37,100 bases of DNA. It comes from Candidatus Stahliibacteriota bacterium (GTDB lineage: Bacteria; Hydrothermota; Tepidihabitantia; SM23-42). Within the stretch, counting starts at the first letter, position 1. Each line of letters starts with the position of its first letter. Positions 1-7,749 of the stretch are shown here, in pieces. The stretch spans positions 1 through 37,100 of the forward strand of contig JAUVZL010000025.1 in NCBI GenBank assembly GCA_030602565.1, given 5' to 3'. Position numbers and translations under genes: made by a program. The notes beneath the pieces were generated by a model. The model had not been told where the DNA came from. It was given only the letters and a program-made list of their open reading frames with translations, and searched no databases.

Positions 1-7
1 CAATCAT
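1..7 (-). CDS. Start of a gene running off the left edge
   Basis: On the minus strand a strong Shine-Dalgarno (AGGAGG, at about 13-18) is followed after six bases by ATG at 7-5. Only the first two codons are inside the window, so the product cannot be named. The roughly 300 bp to its right hold no other gene on this strand except the convergent-in-order dehydrogenase, which would be transcribed towards it. Confidence 0.45.
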
Positions 8-154
8 CCTGTTCCTCCTTACTTTCATAAAACAGTAAGATTATAGTCAAAAAAATAAGTTTGTCAAGCCCTAATTTTGTTTCTTGAATTTCAATTATTA
101 CCCCTCAAGAAAATAAACAATAAAAACTGGGGGATGGCAAGCCTACCGTCCGTC

Positions 155-182
155 TTGACACTTAAGTACTTTTGGATATAAT
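155..182 (+). promoter_or_regulatory. Orphan sigma70-like promoter
   Basis: TTGACA at 155-160 and TATAAT at 177-182 with a 16-bp spacer, both perfect consensus. No plus-strand gene follows; the downstream sequence is a structured non-coding stretch (see the ncRNA candidate). The same 16-bp spacing is used by nearly all promoters found in this window. Confidence 0.6.
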
Positions 183-188
183 AAACGG

Positions 189-330
189 TTAGGAAATTCA
201 GGTGTCTAAACTATAGAAACATTTCCCCTCCCGGTCGCGACCTGCGGGTCGCGGCCGAGAGGGATTTGCTTGCTTACTGCTTAGTGCCTAGTGAAGGAAG
301 CCGGACTTTATCCGGCGCCGAGTTTTTTTA
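189..330 (+). ncRNA. Candidate structured small RNA
   Basis: Predicted transcript from the consensus promoter at 155-182. It contains a long stem-loop: a 10-bp stem 233-242/247-256 with loop TGCG, extended by CCCTC/GAGGG at 226-230/259-263. A second hairpin at 300-316 (GCCGGA/TCCGGC) is followed by seven Ts at 323-329. That could be a rho-independent terminator, although the T run starts six bases after the stem. The 3' end overlaps the end of the minus-strand dehydrogenase gene. It may instead be just a terminator hairpin of that gene plus a chance promoter. Confidence 0.3.
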
Positions 331-1606
331 CTTTCTTGAGCCTTTTCTTTATCGCGTTCCTTGTATCAATGACCAATTTAGAGTTCTTGATAATAAAGTC
401 ATAGTCATAAACAGAGTGGTTTGCCAGGATTATAAGCGCATCGTATTTTTTTAACTCGGTTTTGGTCAGTTTGACTGAGTTTACAACTTTTCTGTCGATG
501 CGGAATTGCGGAACATGAGGGTCGTGATATCTGATTACTCCAACCTTTGGTTTTATGATCTGATACACTTTTATCGCTGGTGAAGCCCGCAAGTCAGAAA
601 TATCTTTCTTGAATGACATGCCAAGCAATAGGATTTTGGCTTTGCTTGGACATACGCCTGATTTACTCAATTCATTTATCGTTTTATTGACGACGAAATA
701 GGGCATTTCTTCATTAATACGTGCGGAGAGCTCAATGAATACGGTGTGAAAATCATATTCCCTTGCTTTCCATGATAAATAGTACGGGTCAATCGGTATG
801 CAGTGCCCGCCCACACCAGGTCCCGGATAAAATGCCATATAGCCAAATGGTTTGCTCTTTGCTGCTTCAATAACTTCCCACATGTCAATACCACCCATTC
901 TTTCGCAGAGTTGGGCAAATTCATTGACTAATGCAATATTTACATTTCTAAAAGTGTTCTCAAGAAGTTTTGTCATCTCAGCGCAGCGCGGCGATGAGAC
1001 CGCGTGTACTTCACTAACGTATTTACTATAGAACAAGGCTGCCATTTCAGTACATTTCTTGGTAACTCCACCAATGACCGTGGGTGTATTCTCAACCCCG
1101 AATCTTCTATTGCCGGGGTCGATTCTTTCCGGACAAAAAGCAAGGTAGAAATCCTTGCCTACCTTGAGACCAGACTCACATAAAATTGGCAGAACAACCT
1201 TTTCTGTAGTTTCTGGATATGTTGTGCTTTTGAGAATGACCATTTGTCCTTTTCGCATGTTTCTCTTTATTTCTTCTGCACTGCTAATAACTGGTTGAAG
1301 ATCCGGCTCCTTGTTTTCATTGACCGGCGTTGGAACGCAAATAAGGATTATGTCACATAGTCTCAATTGTTTGAAATTAGTCGTCGCCGTTATTTTTTTC
1401 TTTTTGGTTAATTTTTTTAGATCTACTGATGTAACATCACTTATCACTGACAAACCCCTGTTTACTTGCTTCACTCTTGTCTTGTTGATATCAAAGCCAA
1501 TGACTTTTGCGCCTTTGTTTGCTATCTCTACAGCAAGGGGTAGACCGACATAGCCGAGTCCTATTATGCCGACTTTTATCTTGTTTTTCTTTATCGAATC
1601 TTTCAT
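308..1606 (-). CDS. UDP-sugar / nucleotide-sugar 6-dehydrogenase (WbpA/WecC-like)
   Basis: Predicted to oxidise C6 of a UDP-hexose(amine) to the uronate with two NAD+, supplying precursors for surface polysaccharide. The N-terminus has a Rossmann motif (GIIGLGYVGLPLA), the middle has the FCPERIDPGN segment typical of the UDP-GlcNAc/ManNAc dehydrogenase branch, and the catalytic cysteine lies in PGVGGHCIPIDPYYL. The length (432 aa) is normal for the family. I chose the ATG at 1606 and not the GTG at 1627, because AAGGAGAG sits just upstream of the ATG; the GTG codon overlaps the edge of a palindromic element. The gene is alone in its transcript; its stop codon lies in the GCCGGA hairpin that may end transcription. 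The exact sugar substrate cannot be fixed from sequence alone. Confidence 0.88.
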   Translation of the reverse strand: MKDSIKKNKIKVGIIGLGYVGLPLAVEIANKGAKVIGFDINKTRVKQVNRGLSVISDVTSVDLKKLTKKKKITATTNFKQLRLCDIILICVPTPVNENKEPDLQPVISSAEEIKRNMRKGQMVILKSTTYPETTEKVVLPILCESGLKVGKDFYLAFCPERIDPGNRRFGVENTPTVIGGVTKKCTEMAALFYSKYVSEVHAVSSPRCAEMTKLLENTFRNVNIALVNEFAQLCERMGGIDMWEVIEAAKSKPFGYMAFYPGPGVGGHCIPIDPYYLSWKAREYDFHTVFIELSARINEEMPYFVVNKTINELSKSGVCPSKAKILLLGMSFKKDISDLRASPAIKVYQIIKPKVGVIRYHDPHVPQFRIDRKVVNSVKLTKTELKKYDALIILANHSVYDYDFIIKNSKLVIDTRNAIKKRLKKVKKLGAG

Positions 1607-1624
1607 TAAAACTCTCTCCTTGTT

Positions 1625-1673
1625 CACCCCGTTGGATTACCTCACCCTTCAAGGCGGGGTTTCCTACGGGGTG
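1625..1673. repeat. ACCCCGT-ended palindromic element (short form)
   Basis: Inverted ends CACCCCGTtGGA and TCCtACGGGGTG enclose about 25 bp. The element sits in the 5' leader of the dehydrogenase gene, between its promoter and its ribosome binding site. It shares the ACCCCGT terminus with longer elements at 13335, 21840, 22885, 23647, 23786 and 31216. Confidence 0.6.
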
Positions 1674-1678
1674 ATACT

Positions 1679-1706
1679 ATTATACTTTTTTTTGAGAAAT
1701 TATCAA
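1679..1706 (-). promoter_or_regulatory. Promoter of the nucleotide-sugar dehydrogenase
   Basis: On the minus strand TTGATA (1706-1701) and TATAAT (1684-1679), 16-bp spacer. The transcript would have a leader of about 65 nt containing the ACCCCGT hairpin. Unlike most genes in this window, this one has a leader with a clear Shine-Dalgarno. Confidence 0.65.
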
Positions 1707-1716
1707 GAGGCGGTGT

Positions 1717-1801
1717 GTAGTCGCACGATTTATCGTGCATAATATAGGAGTTCATTAGCTTGCTAATGTGTTGTCGTATGCGCCATAAATGTCGCAACTA
1801 C
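1717..1801. repeat. BIME-like repeat with GTAG/CTAC ends
   Basis: Starts with GTAG (1717-1720) and ends with CTAC (1798-1801). Inside are two small perfect hairpins, GCACGAT/ATCGTGC and CATTAGC/GCTAATG. This matches the layout of REP pairs moved by RAYT transposases, although the hairpin sequence differs from the main REP family of this window. Confidence 0.5.
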
Positions 1802-1848
1802 GCTTCTCTACTGAAAATTGAACAGTTACTGTTTTTCTTTCTATGAAG

Positions 1849-1876
1849 TTGACAAGACGCAAAATCTGTTTACAAT
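1849..1876 (+). promoter_or_regulatory. Promoter giving a leaderless mRNA
   Basis: TTGACA at 1849-1854 and TACAAT at 1871-1876, 16-bp spacer. The GTG start codon at 1882 lies exactly where transcription should begin, and there is no Shine-Dalgarno. Confidence 0.7.
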
Positions 1877-1881
1877 AAGTT

Positions 1882-3927
1882 GTGGAACAATCAATTGTTA
1901 ATAATTTCTTAAAAGAGATTGCAGTATCATTTAGAACCGCAAAATCTTATCCGCCAGGTCATCCGGTTATGGATAAGGTAATCGATAAACTAAAAGAACA
2001 GCTCACGATCATTTATGGTCAAATCAGCGAATTCTCAATGTTCTTTTTGGAACAGACAATAATCTTTCAGGATATGAAAATCGATGTCCTGAAGAATCCG
2101 GCGATCCTTGCAATGCTTGAAGCATTGCGAAAAATCGAAATAGACAGTTTGTCTTTTGAATCAGGGGTTACGTCCCAAGATTTGAAGAACCTCTTAGATG
2201 TCATGATAACACCTAAGATGAAGGTTAAGCGATATGGTGATGCAGCAACCATGTTAGATACAAAGGGTAGCCGTAGAATAAAGATTAACGCAGTGAAATT
2301 CGGTGTCCAGACCAGCGGTACGGTGCAGGTTGCTGGTGCTGATAAGAAATCAGCAAGAACAAAAGAGGAGATTCTAGGGGCGCTCAGTAATTTGAAGAAC
2401 TTTGTTGAAAAGGGATTGTCGGTATCAGAAACACAAACAAGATTGGATAAAGTAGTTGACGGTATTGAAGCCACACCTGAAGAATCCCGGCAGGCATATA
2501 GCAAGAACGTAGCTGAAATCCTCCAACTTATGCCTCCCCAGCAGCGGCTGAAGCTCTTCCAGAATATGGATATGCAGCCATTCTTGCTAAATCTTCTCTC
2601 CGGAGCAAAAAATGATTTCTTGGTTGATGTGATAACTGATTGGGTTGAACGCAACAAAGAAGCGAATATACACAAACTACTGCGCACGATGGATGAAGAT
2701 AAACTCGCCAGGATGGTGCCCGTCTTAAAAGATACTATGCCGAAGATTTTTGAACAGCTTGCACACGCCGGTGTGAAGTTGTTATTGAGTGACAAACTCG
2801 CCTCGGTCGTGACCGAGGACGACCTGCGTATGACGGTGGAACCTTATTTCGCGATGCTGGATTCGGAAAATGTTGCAACACGAGAGACAGCATTGAGGTC
2901 CTTAGCACTATTGGGAAATAGATTTGTTGGACAAGGTAGCTATGATATCGGGAAAACCATTATCTTAAGAATTTCTGCGGGGCTCGAACAGGAGCCGGTA
3001 GTAGAAGTTATTGAACGGGTTTTTGATGACGTGGGTTTCTTGTATCAAGTATGCAGAGAGCATCACCAGAAGGATTTTTGCACCAAAATCCTCGAACCAC
3101 TTAACACGATTTTATCAAGAGAAGAGATATCTCCTGCATTCAAGATGAAAATGATTCATTTCTTAGGCGAAACCGGTCACCCGCTTGGTTTGTCGCTACT
3201 TTTTTCCATGGTATGGGAGAGTGGTATCTATCCTGAGGTGCGAACAGCGATCGTGAAATTCGGTGCGGCTGCAGTAAACCAGGCGATTGTGACCCTACGG
3301 GATGTCGAAGATTATAATATACGCATGAGACTCGTTGATATCATGAAAAATGTCGGCGAGAAGAGCATCACAATCCTGCTCAAGAATTTAGGTGCTCGCG
3401 AGTGGTATTTGCGGAGAAATATCCTTACTATTCTCAGCGAGATCGGGACCCCATCAATCACTGAGCAACTCGAACCCCTTCTGGAGGACGAGGACTACCG
3501 CGTCCGCCTTGAGTTAGTGAAAACCTTTACGCGTCTTGAGTATACTGAGGGGTTGCTCAAAGCCTTACATGATATGTCAGTCGAAGTTCAGGCTGAGGCT
3601 CTGAGAGGTTTGAAAAAGAAGTTGACCTCTGAGGAGTTTGTTAAACTACTCCCGCGTTTTAAAGACACTGGCGATGAGGTTTATATTGAAGTTCTGAAGA
3701 TCATCGAAGATAAAACATTATTTGAAGCTGGTCCATGGATCAAGGATATATTGTTATTATTACAGAAGCGAAGTGATTCAGTGGCGCGCAGTTTGAAAGA
3801 ACTCGGTATTGCAACCCTGATGAAAATGCGATCTCAGGATCTAAAACCAACGCTCCAGGAACTGGCGCATGCGGAAGACAAATATTTGAGGAAGCTCGCC
3901 TTAAAAGCTTTGGAAAAAATCGCGTGA
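1882..3927 (+). CDS. HEAT-repeat protein with YPPGHP N-terminal domain
   Basis: A soluble 681-aa protein with no signal peptide or membrane segment. The N-terminal ~120 residues carry the sequence AKSYPPGHP, a motif I associate with cytoplasmic HEAT proteins that sit near cyclic-di-GMP or sensor genes. The C-terminal two thirds (about 300-680) consist of helical HEAT-like repeats, for example the stretch around REWYLRRNILTILSEIG and EDYRVRLELVKTF. Such repeats act as protein-binding scaffolds, and no catalytic motif is visible. The GTG start is the one demanded by the promoter six bases upstream. The diguanylate cyclase follows after 88 bp on the same strand, so the two may work together; that link is inference. 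Confidence 0.75.
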   Translation: MEQSIVNNFLKEIAVSFRTAKSYPPGHPVMDKVIDKLKEQLTIIYGQISEFSMFFLEQTIIFQDMKIDVLKNPAILAMLEALRKIEIDSLSFESGVTSQDLKNLLDVMITPKMKVKRYGDAATMLDTKGSRRIKINAVKFGVQTSGTVQVAGADKKSARTKEEILGALSNLKNFVEKGLSVSETQTRLDKVVDGIEATPEESRQAYSKNVAEILQLMPPQQRLKLFQNMDMQPFLLNLLSGAKNDFLVDVITDWVERNKEANIHKLLRTMDEDKLARMVPVLKDTMPKIFEQLAHAGVKLLLSDKLASVVTEDDLRMTVEPYFAMLDSENVATRETALRSLALLGNRFVGQGSYDIGKTIILRISAGLEQEPVVEVIERVFDDVGFLYQVCREHHQKDFCTKILEPLNTILSREEISPAFKMKMIHFLGETGHPLGLSLLFSMVWESGIYPEVRTAIVKFGAAAVNQAIVTLRDVEDYNIRMRLVDIMKNVGEKSITILLKNLGAREWYLRRNILTILSEIGTPSITEQLEPLLEDEDYRVRLELVKTFTRLEYTEGLLKALHDMSVEVQAEALRGLKKKLTSEEFVKLLPRFKDTGDEVYIEVLKIIEDKTLFEAGPWIKDILLLLQKRSDSVARSLKELGIATLMKMRSQDLKPTLQELAHAEDKYLRKLALKALEKIA

Positions 3928-4015
3928 TGAACGTAAAATGATAGCCGTTATATGAAGTTGCAGGGATAAATCGTGTTGTCCTCGATATAACTTCAAAGCC
4001 ACCAGTAACTATAGA

Positions 4016-6013
4016 ATGAGAATAAAAATATTCTATCTCAGCGCAATTGTCTATGCAGTTATTAGCAGCATTGGTGTGCTGAGACTGCAGTTGCCAGGGT
4101 ATTTGCTTTACGTATTGCCGGTCGCGATCGCACTTTTCTATTTATTCTATGCGTGTCAGAAGAAAGTTGAGCTGGTCCACACTACGATCGGCGCGATCCT
4201 TGTAAATCTCTCGGTTCAGCTGACCGGTGGCTTAAATTCGCCGCTCTTTATGGCTTATGCGATCATCCTTCCGATAATAGGGTATAAAGAAAAATACTCT
4301 AATTACTGGATAATTGCTTTATGCCTGCTTGTAGTTGAAACCATTGCGTCGGTCTTTAGCCATGAGATAATAATCTTACGTCTTGTTTTGTTTGCAGTTG
4401 TAATCATCATTATCGGTGTGTTAATAAGAAATTATTCAGAAAATGAAGCGTTCTTGAAAAAATCCTTAGTAAAATATGAGGCACGTGATGAATTCTTTCG
4501 ACCGGCTGACTTTGAATCCCAAGAAATATTGACTTCACTTGGGGATATTGACCGACACAGTGGTGTTGAAAGACCGCTCCTTTACTATGTTAAGCTTATA
4601 CATAACTTCTTTGATGCCAACACAACGGCTTTTTTCTCACACAGTGAACATAACCTCGTGCTGGTTCAGGGTTTTTCGCGTTCCGAGCTCTTTTGTCCAG
4701 GCTCTGTGGTCAGTCTTAAAGGAGGTATCTACAAACAGATCATAGATTCCAGGAAGTCTATTTTAATAAAGGAATTTGTTCAGAACCCAGACGAACTCGG
4801 TTATTATAAAGGCGAATTGAAGATCGATTCAGTGATGATTGCTCCAATCGTTCTTTTGGAGAAGATTGAGGGTGTTTTGGTTATTGATCGTAAAGGCGAA
4901 CAATTTGATGAAAAAGACAAGGAGTTATTCGATGAGGCAGTAAGGGCAGCGGGTTATTTCCTGGCTATGCTGCGGTTGTATGAAAGGCAGTATCGTAAAT
5001 CCAAAGATCTCCATGCACTTGTGGCATTTGCCAAAAGACTACATAGAGGATTGGATCTCGAGAAAATACTGCCCAATGCGGTGAGTTCGTTCAGAGAAGT
5101 CCTTGATTGTAATGATGTCTCAATCGCTGAGATTGATGAACTGAATGAGTATGGTAGAGTAATAAAGTCTACCTATATTAAGGAGAATACCGAATTTCCT
5201 TTGGATGATGGACTCATCGGTTTCATTGTCCGGCACCGAAATTATATAATAAAAGAAGACCTAAGTGAAGGCAATTTAGTTGTCTTTAAAAGGAGCGAGA
5301 AAACCAGAAATCTTTCGTTCATCGGGGTTCCAATTACCCAGGATGAAGCTCTGCTTGGCGTAATATGGTGTGAGGACCACAAGAAGAAGAAATTCAATGA
5401 GGATGATGTTGAGCCAGTTAATCTTCTTGCCTCTCATTTGAGTTTGGTGTGGCAAAGAGCGATCCACCATCAGCAGGAAAAAGAAAAGGCAGCTCGGGAT
5501 GGCCTCACCGGATTGTTTAATCACCGGCAATTTCAAGAGTTTCTTCAGAAAGAAATCGCTGAGAAAAAAGAGGTGGTGCTGTTAATGTTTGATATCGACC
5601 ACTTTAAGAAAGTTAATGATACCTACGGACATCAGGCGGGCGATAGAGTCATTAAATTCCTTGCTAATCTAATATCGCATACTGGTATTGCTGCCCGGTA
5701 CGGCGGTGAGGAATTTACCATAGTTCTTTCCAATACTTCGTTGAAAAAAGGCATTGATCAAGCAGTACGCATAAGAGCGCATATCTCAAAGTCGAAAATC
5801 AAATTCAATGATGTTGAAATACAGATAACCATCAGTGTCGGCGTTGCACATTATCCAGGTGATGCTAAGACCAGAGAAGAATTGATCGAAAAAGCAGATA
5901 ATGCTATGTATCGAGCAAAACAAACAGGACGTAATAAGGTTGTCGTGGCACGCACTATGGAAAGATCAGGGAATCAGGATATCAGGGGATCAGGTGAATA
6001 CGGTAAAATGTAG
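4016..6013 (+). CDS. Membrane GAF-GAF-GGDEF diguanylate cyclase
   Basis: Predicted to make cyclic-di-GMP from GTP at the inner membrane. About five membrane helices fill residues 1-140. Two GAF-type sensory domains follow (roughly 180-320 and 325-485), then a GGDEF domain (about 490-650) beginning with DGLTGLFNHRQF. The catalytic signature is RYGGEEF (about 561-567) and the metal-binding segment FDIDHFKKVNDTYGH is intact, so the enzyme should be active. No RxxD inhibitory site is visible just before GGEEF, so product feedback through that site is unlikely. I find no convincing promoter before the ATG, so it may be read from the HEAT gene upstream. An HD-GYP protein at 14468-15130 could be the opposing phosphodiesterase. 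Confidence 0.88.
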   Translation: MRIKIFYLSAIVYAVISSIGVLRLQLPGYLLYVLPVAIALFYLFYACQKKVELVHTTIGAILVNLSVQLTGGLNSPLFMAYAIILPIIGYKEKYSNYWIIALCLLVVETIASVFSHEIIILRLVLFAVVIIIIGVLIRNYSENEAFLKKSLVKYEARDEFFRPADFESQEILTSLGDIDRHSGVERPLLYYVKLIHNFFDANTTAFFSHSEHNLVLVQGFSRSELFCPGSVVSLKGGIYKQIIDSRKSILIKEFVQNPDELGYYKGELKIDSVMIAPIVLLEKIEGVLVIDRKGEQFDEKDKELFDEAVRAAGYFLAMLRLYERQYRKSKDLHALVAFAKRLHRGLDLEKILPNAVSSFREVLDCNDVSIAEIDELNEYGRVIKSTYIKENTEFPLDDGLIGFIVRHRNYIIKEDLSEGNLVVFKRSEKTRNLSFIGVPITQDEALLGVIWCEDHKKKKFNEDDVEPVNLLASHLSLVWQRAIHHQQEKEKAARDGLTGLFNHRQFQEFLQKEIAEKKEVVLLMFDIDHFKKVNDTYGHQAGDRVIKFLANLISHTGIAARYGGEEFTIVLSNTSLKKGIDQAVRIRAHISKSKIKFNDVEIQITISVGVAHYPGDAKTREELIEKADNAMYRAKQTGRNKVVVARTMERSGNQDIRGSGEYGKM

Positions 6014-6064
6014 TTGCACTCATAGCCACAACCTGATGCCCCGTTTTTCTGATAGTCTTTCATC

Positions 6065-6952
6065 ATGACCATTGGTATTGCATTGGGCGGCGGTGGGGCC
6101 AAGGGGCTGGCGCATATCGGTGTCCTCGAAGTTCTTGAAGAACTCGGTATAAAACCACGTTTCGTGGCGGGTACTTCAATCGGTTCTATGATCGGCGGTA
6201 TGTATGCGTTGAATGGTACAGCTAAAGGATTAAAAGAACGAGCCATACGCATGATTCAATCCAAAGAATTCAAGAATTTCGGATTGGATGAGTTTTACAA
6301 AGACACGGATAATATCTTGGAACGTTTCAAAAAAGAGGTTTTTGAAAAATTCTATATCGGTCGGTTGCTCTTTAAGAAATCGCATATTAAAACCGAGGCA
6401 GCCAGGAAGATGTTTCAGGACCTATTTGAAGACAAGACATTCGGGGATTGCAAAATAACCTTCACATGTAATGCCCTGGATATCCAGTCAGGTGAGGAGA
6501 TTATTTTCAAAACCGGCTCGCTGGCTGAAGCAGTATGGTCGAGTTGTGCAATACCAGGGATTTTTCCACCTTTTGCTAAAGACGAACGTATCCTTGTAGA
6601 CGGGGGTGTGATTGATAATATCCCGGTGACACCGGTGATGAAACTCGGTGCCCGAATAGTAATGGCAAGCTATCTTGGTAGCCAACCGAAATTCAAGGGT
6701 GACCCTGATACCGGGTTTCAGATTAGCCACCGTGCCCAATCCTTTGTGCGCTTTTACCTTGACCAGAAAATTCTCGAACCCGCTGATCTTGTTATTGCCC
6801 CAGATGTTAACGGGTTTCACTGGGCTGATTTTTCAGCTATTGATGAATTGGTTAAAGCCGGTCGCGCTGCTGCAGAAAAGAATACCAAGAAAATCAAATC
6901 AGTAACTTCATTCTGGTATCGATTGCGCAAAACACTGAGTATGACAATCTAA
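6065..6952 (+). CDS. Patatin-like phospholipase (RssA/NTE family)
   Basis: A 295-aa serine acyl hydrolase with a Ser-Asp dyad. The glycine-rich oxyanion loop GGGGAKGLAHIG and the nucleophile elbow GTSIG are near the N-terminus (about 8-45), and the catalytic aspartate is in LVDGGVIDNIP (about 178-188). The length fits the small bacterial RssA type. There is no signal peptide, so it is probably cytoplasmic or membrane-associated and hydrolyses phospholipid or lysophospholipid acyl esters. It lies 51 bp after the diguanylate cyclase on the same strand and probably belongs to the same transcription unit. It converges with the LpxH-like gene, leaving only 13 bp between the stop codons. Confidence 0.9.
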   Translation: MTIGIALGGGGAKGLAHIGVLEVLEELGIKPRFVAGTSIGSMIGGMYALNGTAKGLKERAIRMIQSKEFKNFGLDEFYKDTDNILERFKKEVFEKFYIGRLLFKKSHIKTEAARKMFQDLFEDKTFGDCKITFTCNALDIQSGEEIIFKTGSLAEAVWSSCAIPGIFPPFAKDERILVDGGVIDNIPVTPVMKLGARIVMASYLGSQPKFKGDPDTGFQISHRAQSFVRFYLDQKILEPADLVIAPDVNGFHWADFSAIDELVKAGRAAAEKNTKKIKSVTSFWYRLRKTLSMTI

Positions 6953-6965
6953 ATCGAGCGGCTAG

Positions 6966-7661
6966 TTATCGTCGGTAGTATTTGAGGCTGACTTTTCCCT
7001 TATCGATCACGCCGTAGGAAAAATTGCTGACCCAATCACCGATATTAAGATAGAATTTATTGCCCGGGTATTCTTTGAAATCAGGGATGTGAGAATGAGC
7101 AAGGATCGCGATATCAGCTTTTTTTAATATTGCTCGGGCATGGTCTTCAAACATCTTTGGCAAATTCGGATTACGCCGCTGTTTGCGCGAAAGATAAGCA
7201 ATGCCCTGAGCAAGGAAGACACCGATATCCGGGTGGATGAGCCGATAAAGCGCATGGTTAATTTTTGAGGTCAGTAATTTTTCCCAGAGGCTTGTCCAGA
7301 GCCTGCGGTCGATTTTGTTACCGTGGGCAAGGTAGACAGTTTTACCATCAATGTTAACGGTGGTCTGTTCTGGATGGACCACAAAGCCAAAATTCTTAAG
7401 AAATCGACCAATCATGACTTCATGATTTCCCATTATATAATGGACCGTCTTGCCGTCCTGAATCAGGTTGTACAGAGTAGCCAGAGTTTTGAAGTAGTCT
7501 TTGGGGAAAACTATATTGTATTCAAACCAGAATTCAAAAAGGTCGCCAAGGATATAAAGGTCGGTCATCTTTGCTTTATTTTCATGGAGAAACCTTGTTA
7601 GCATTCTCGCCCGATAGCTTTCATCGGTTCTGATATGCGCGTCGCTAATGAAAAAGTGCAT
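6966..7661 (-). CDS. UDP-2,3-diacylglucosamine hydrolase-like metallophosphoesterase (LpxH-like)
   Basis: A 231-aa calcineurin-type phosphoesterase. All the metal-ligand motifs are visible: SDAH at the N-terminus, GDLFEFW, GNHE, AHGNKID and AHSHIPD. GDLFEFW and the AHG...D block resemble LpxH, which cuts UDP-2,3-diacylglucosamine to lipid X in lipid A synthesis on the cytoplasmic face of the inner membrane. The assignment suggests a lipid A-type outer membrane, but a related general phosphoesterase cannot be excluded. It is transcribed divergently from the large outer-membrane protein gene, and the two promoters share an 88-bp intergenic region. The ATG lies five bases after the -10 box, so the mRNA should be leaderless. 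Confidence 0.8.
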   Translation of the reverse strand: MHFFISDAHIRTDESYRARMLTRFLHENKAKMTDLYILGDLFEFWFEYNIVFPKDYFKTLATLYNLIQDGKTVHYIMGNHEVMIGRFLKNFGFVVHPEQTTVNIDGKTVYLAHGNKIDRRLWTSLWEKLLTSKINHALYRLIHPDIGVFLAQGIAYLSRKQRRNPNLPKMFEDHARAILKKADIAILAHSHIPDFKEYPGNKFYLNIGDWVSNFSYGVIDKGKVSLKYYRR

Positions 7662-7666
7662 ATATA

Positions 7667-7694
7667 ATTATATAGATTTGCTAAAGCGAGTCAA
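7667..7694 (-). promoter_or_regulatory. Leaderless promoter of the LpxH-like gene
   Basis: Minus strand TTGACT (7694-7689) and TATAAT (7672-7667) with a 16-bp spacer. The ATG at 7661 begins five bases after the -10 box. Confidence 0.7.
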
Positions 7695-7715
7695 TAAAGG
7701 TGCGGGATAAACAGA

Positions 7716-7744
7716 TTGACATCGTTACCTGTTTCATGTATAAT
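7716..7744 (+). promoter_or_regulatory. Leaderless promoter of the 925-aa outer-membrane protein gene
   Basis: TTGACA at 7716-7721 and TATAAT at 7739-7744, both consensus, with a 17-bp spacer (the only 17 in the set). The ATG at 7750 begins five bases after the -10 box. Confidence 0.75.
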
Positions 7745-7749
7745 GGACT

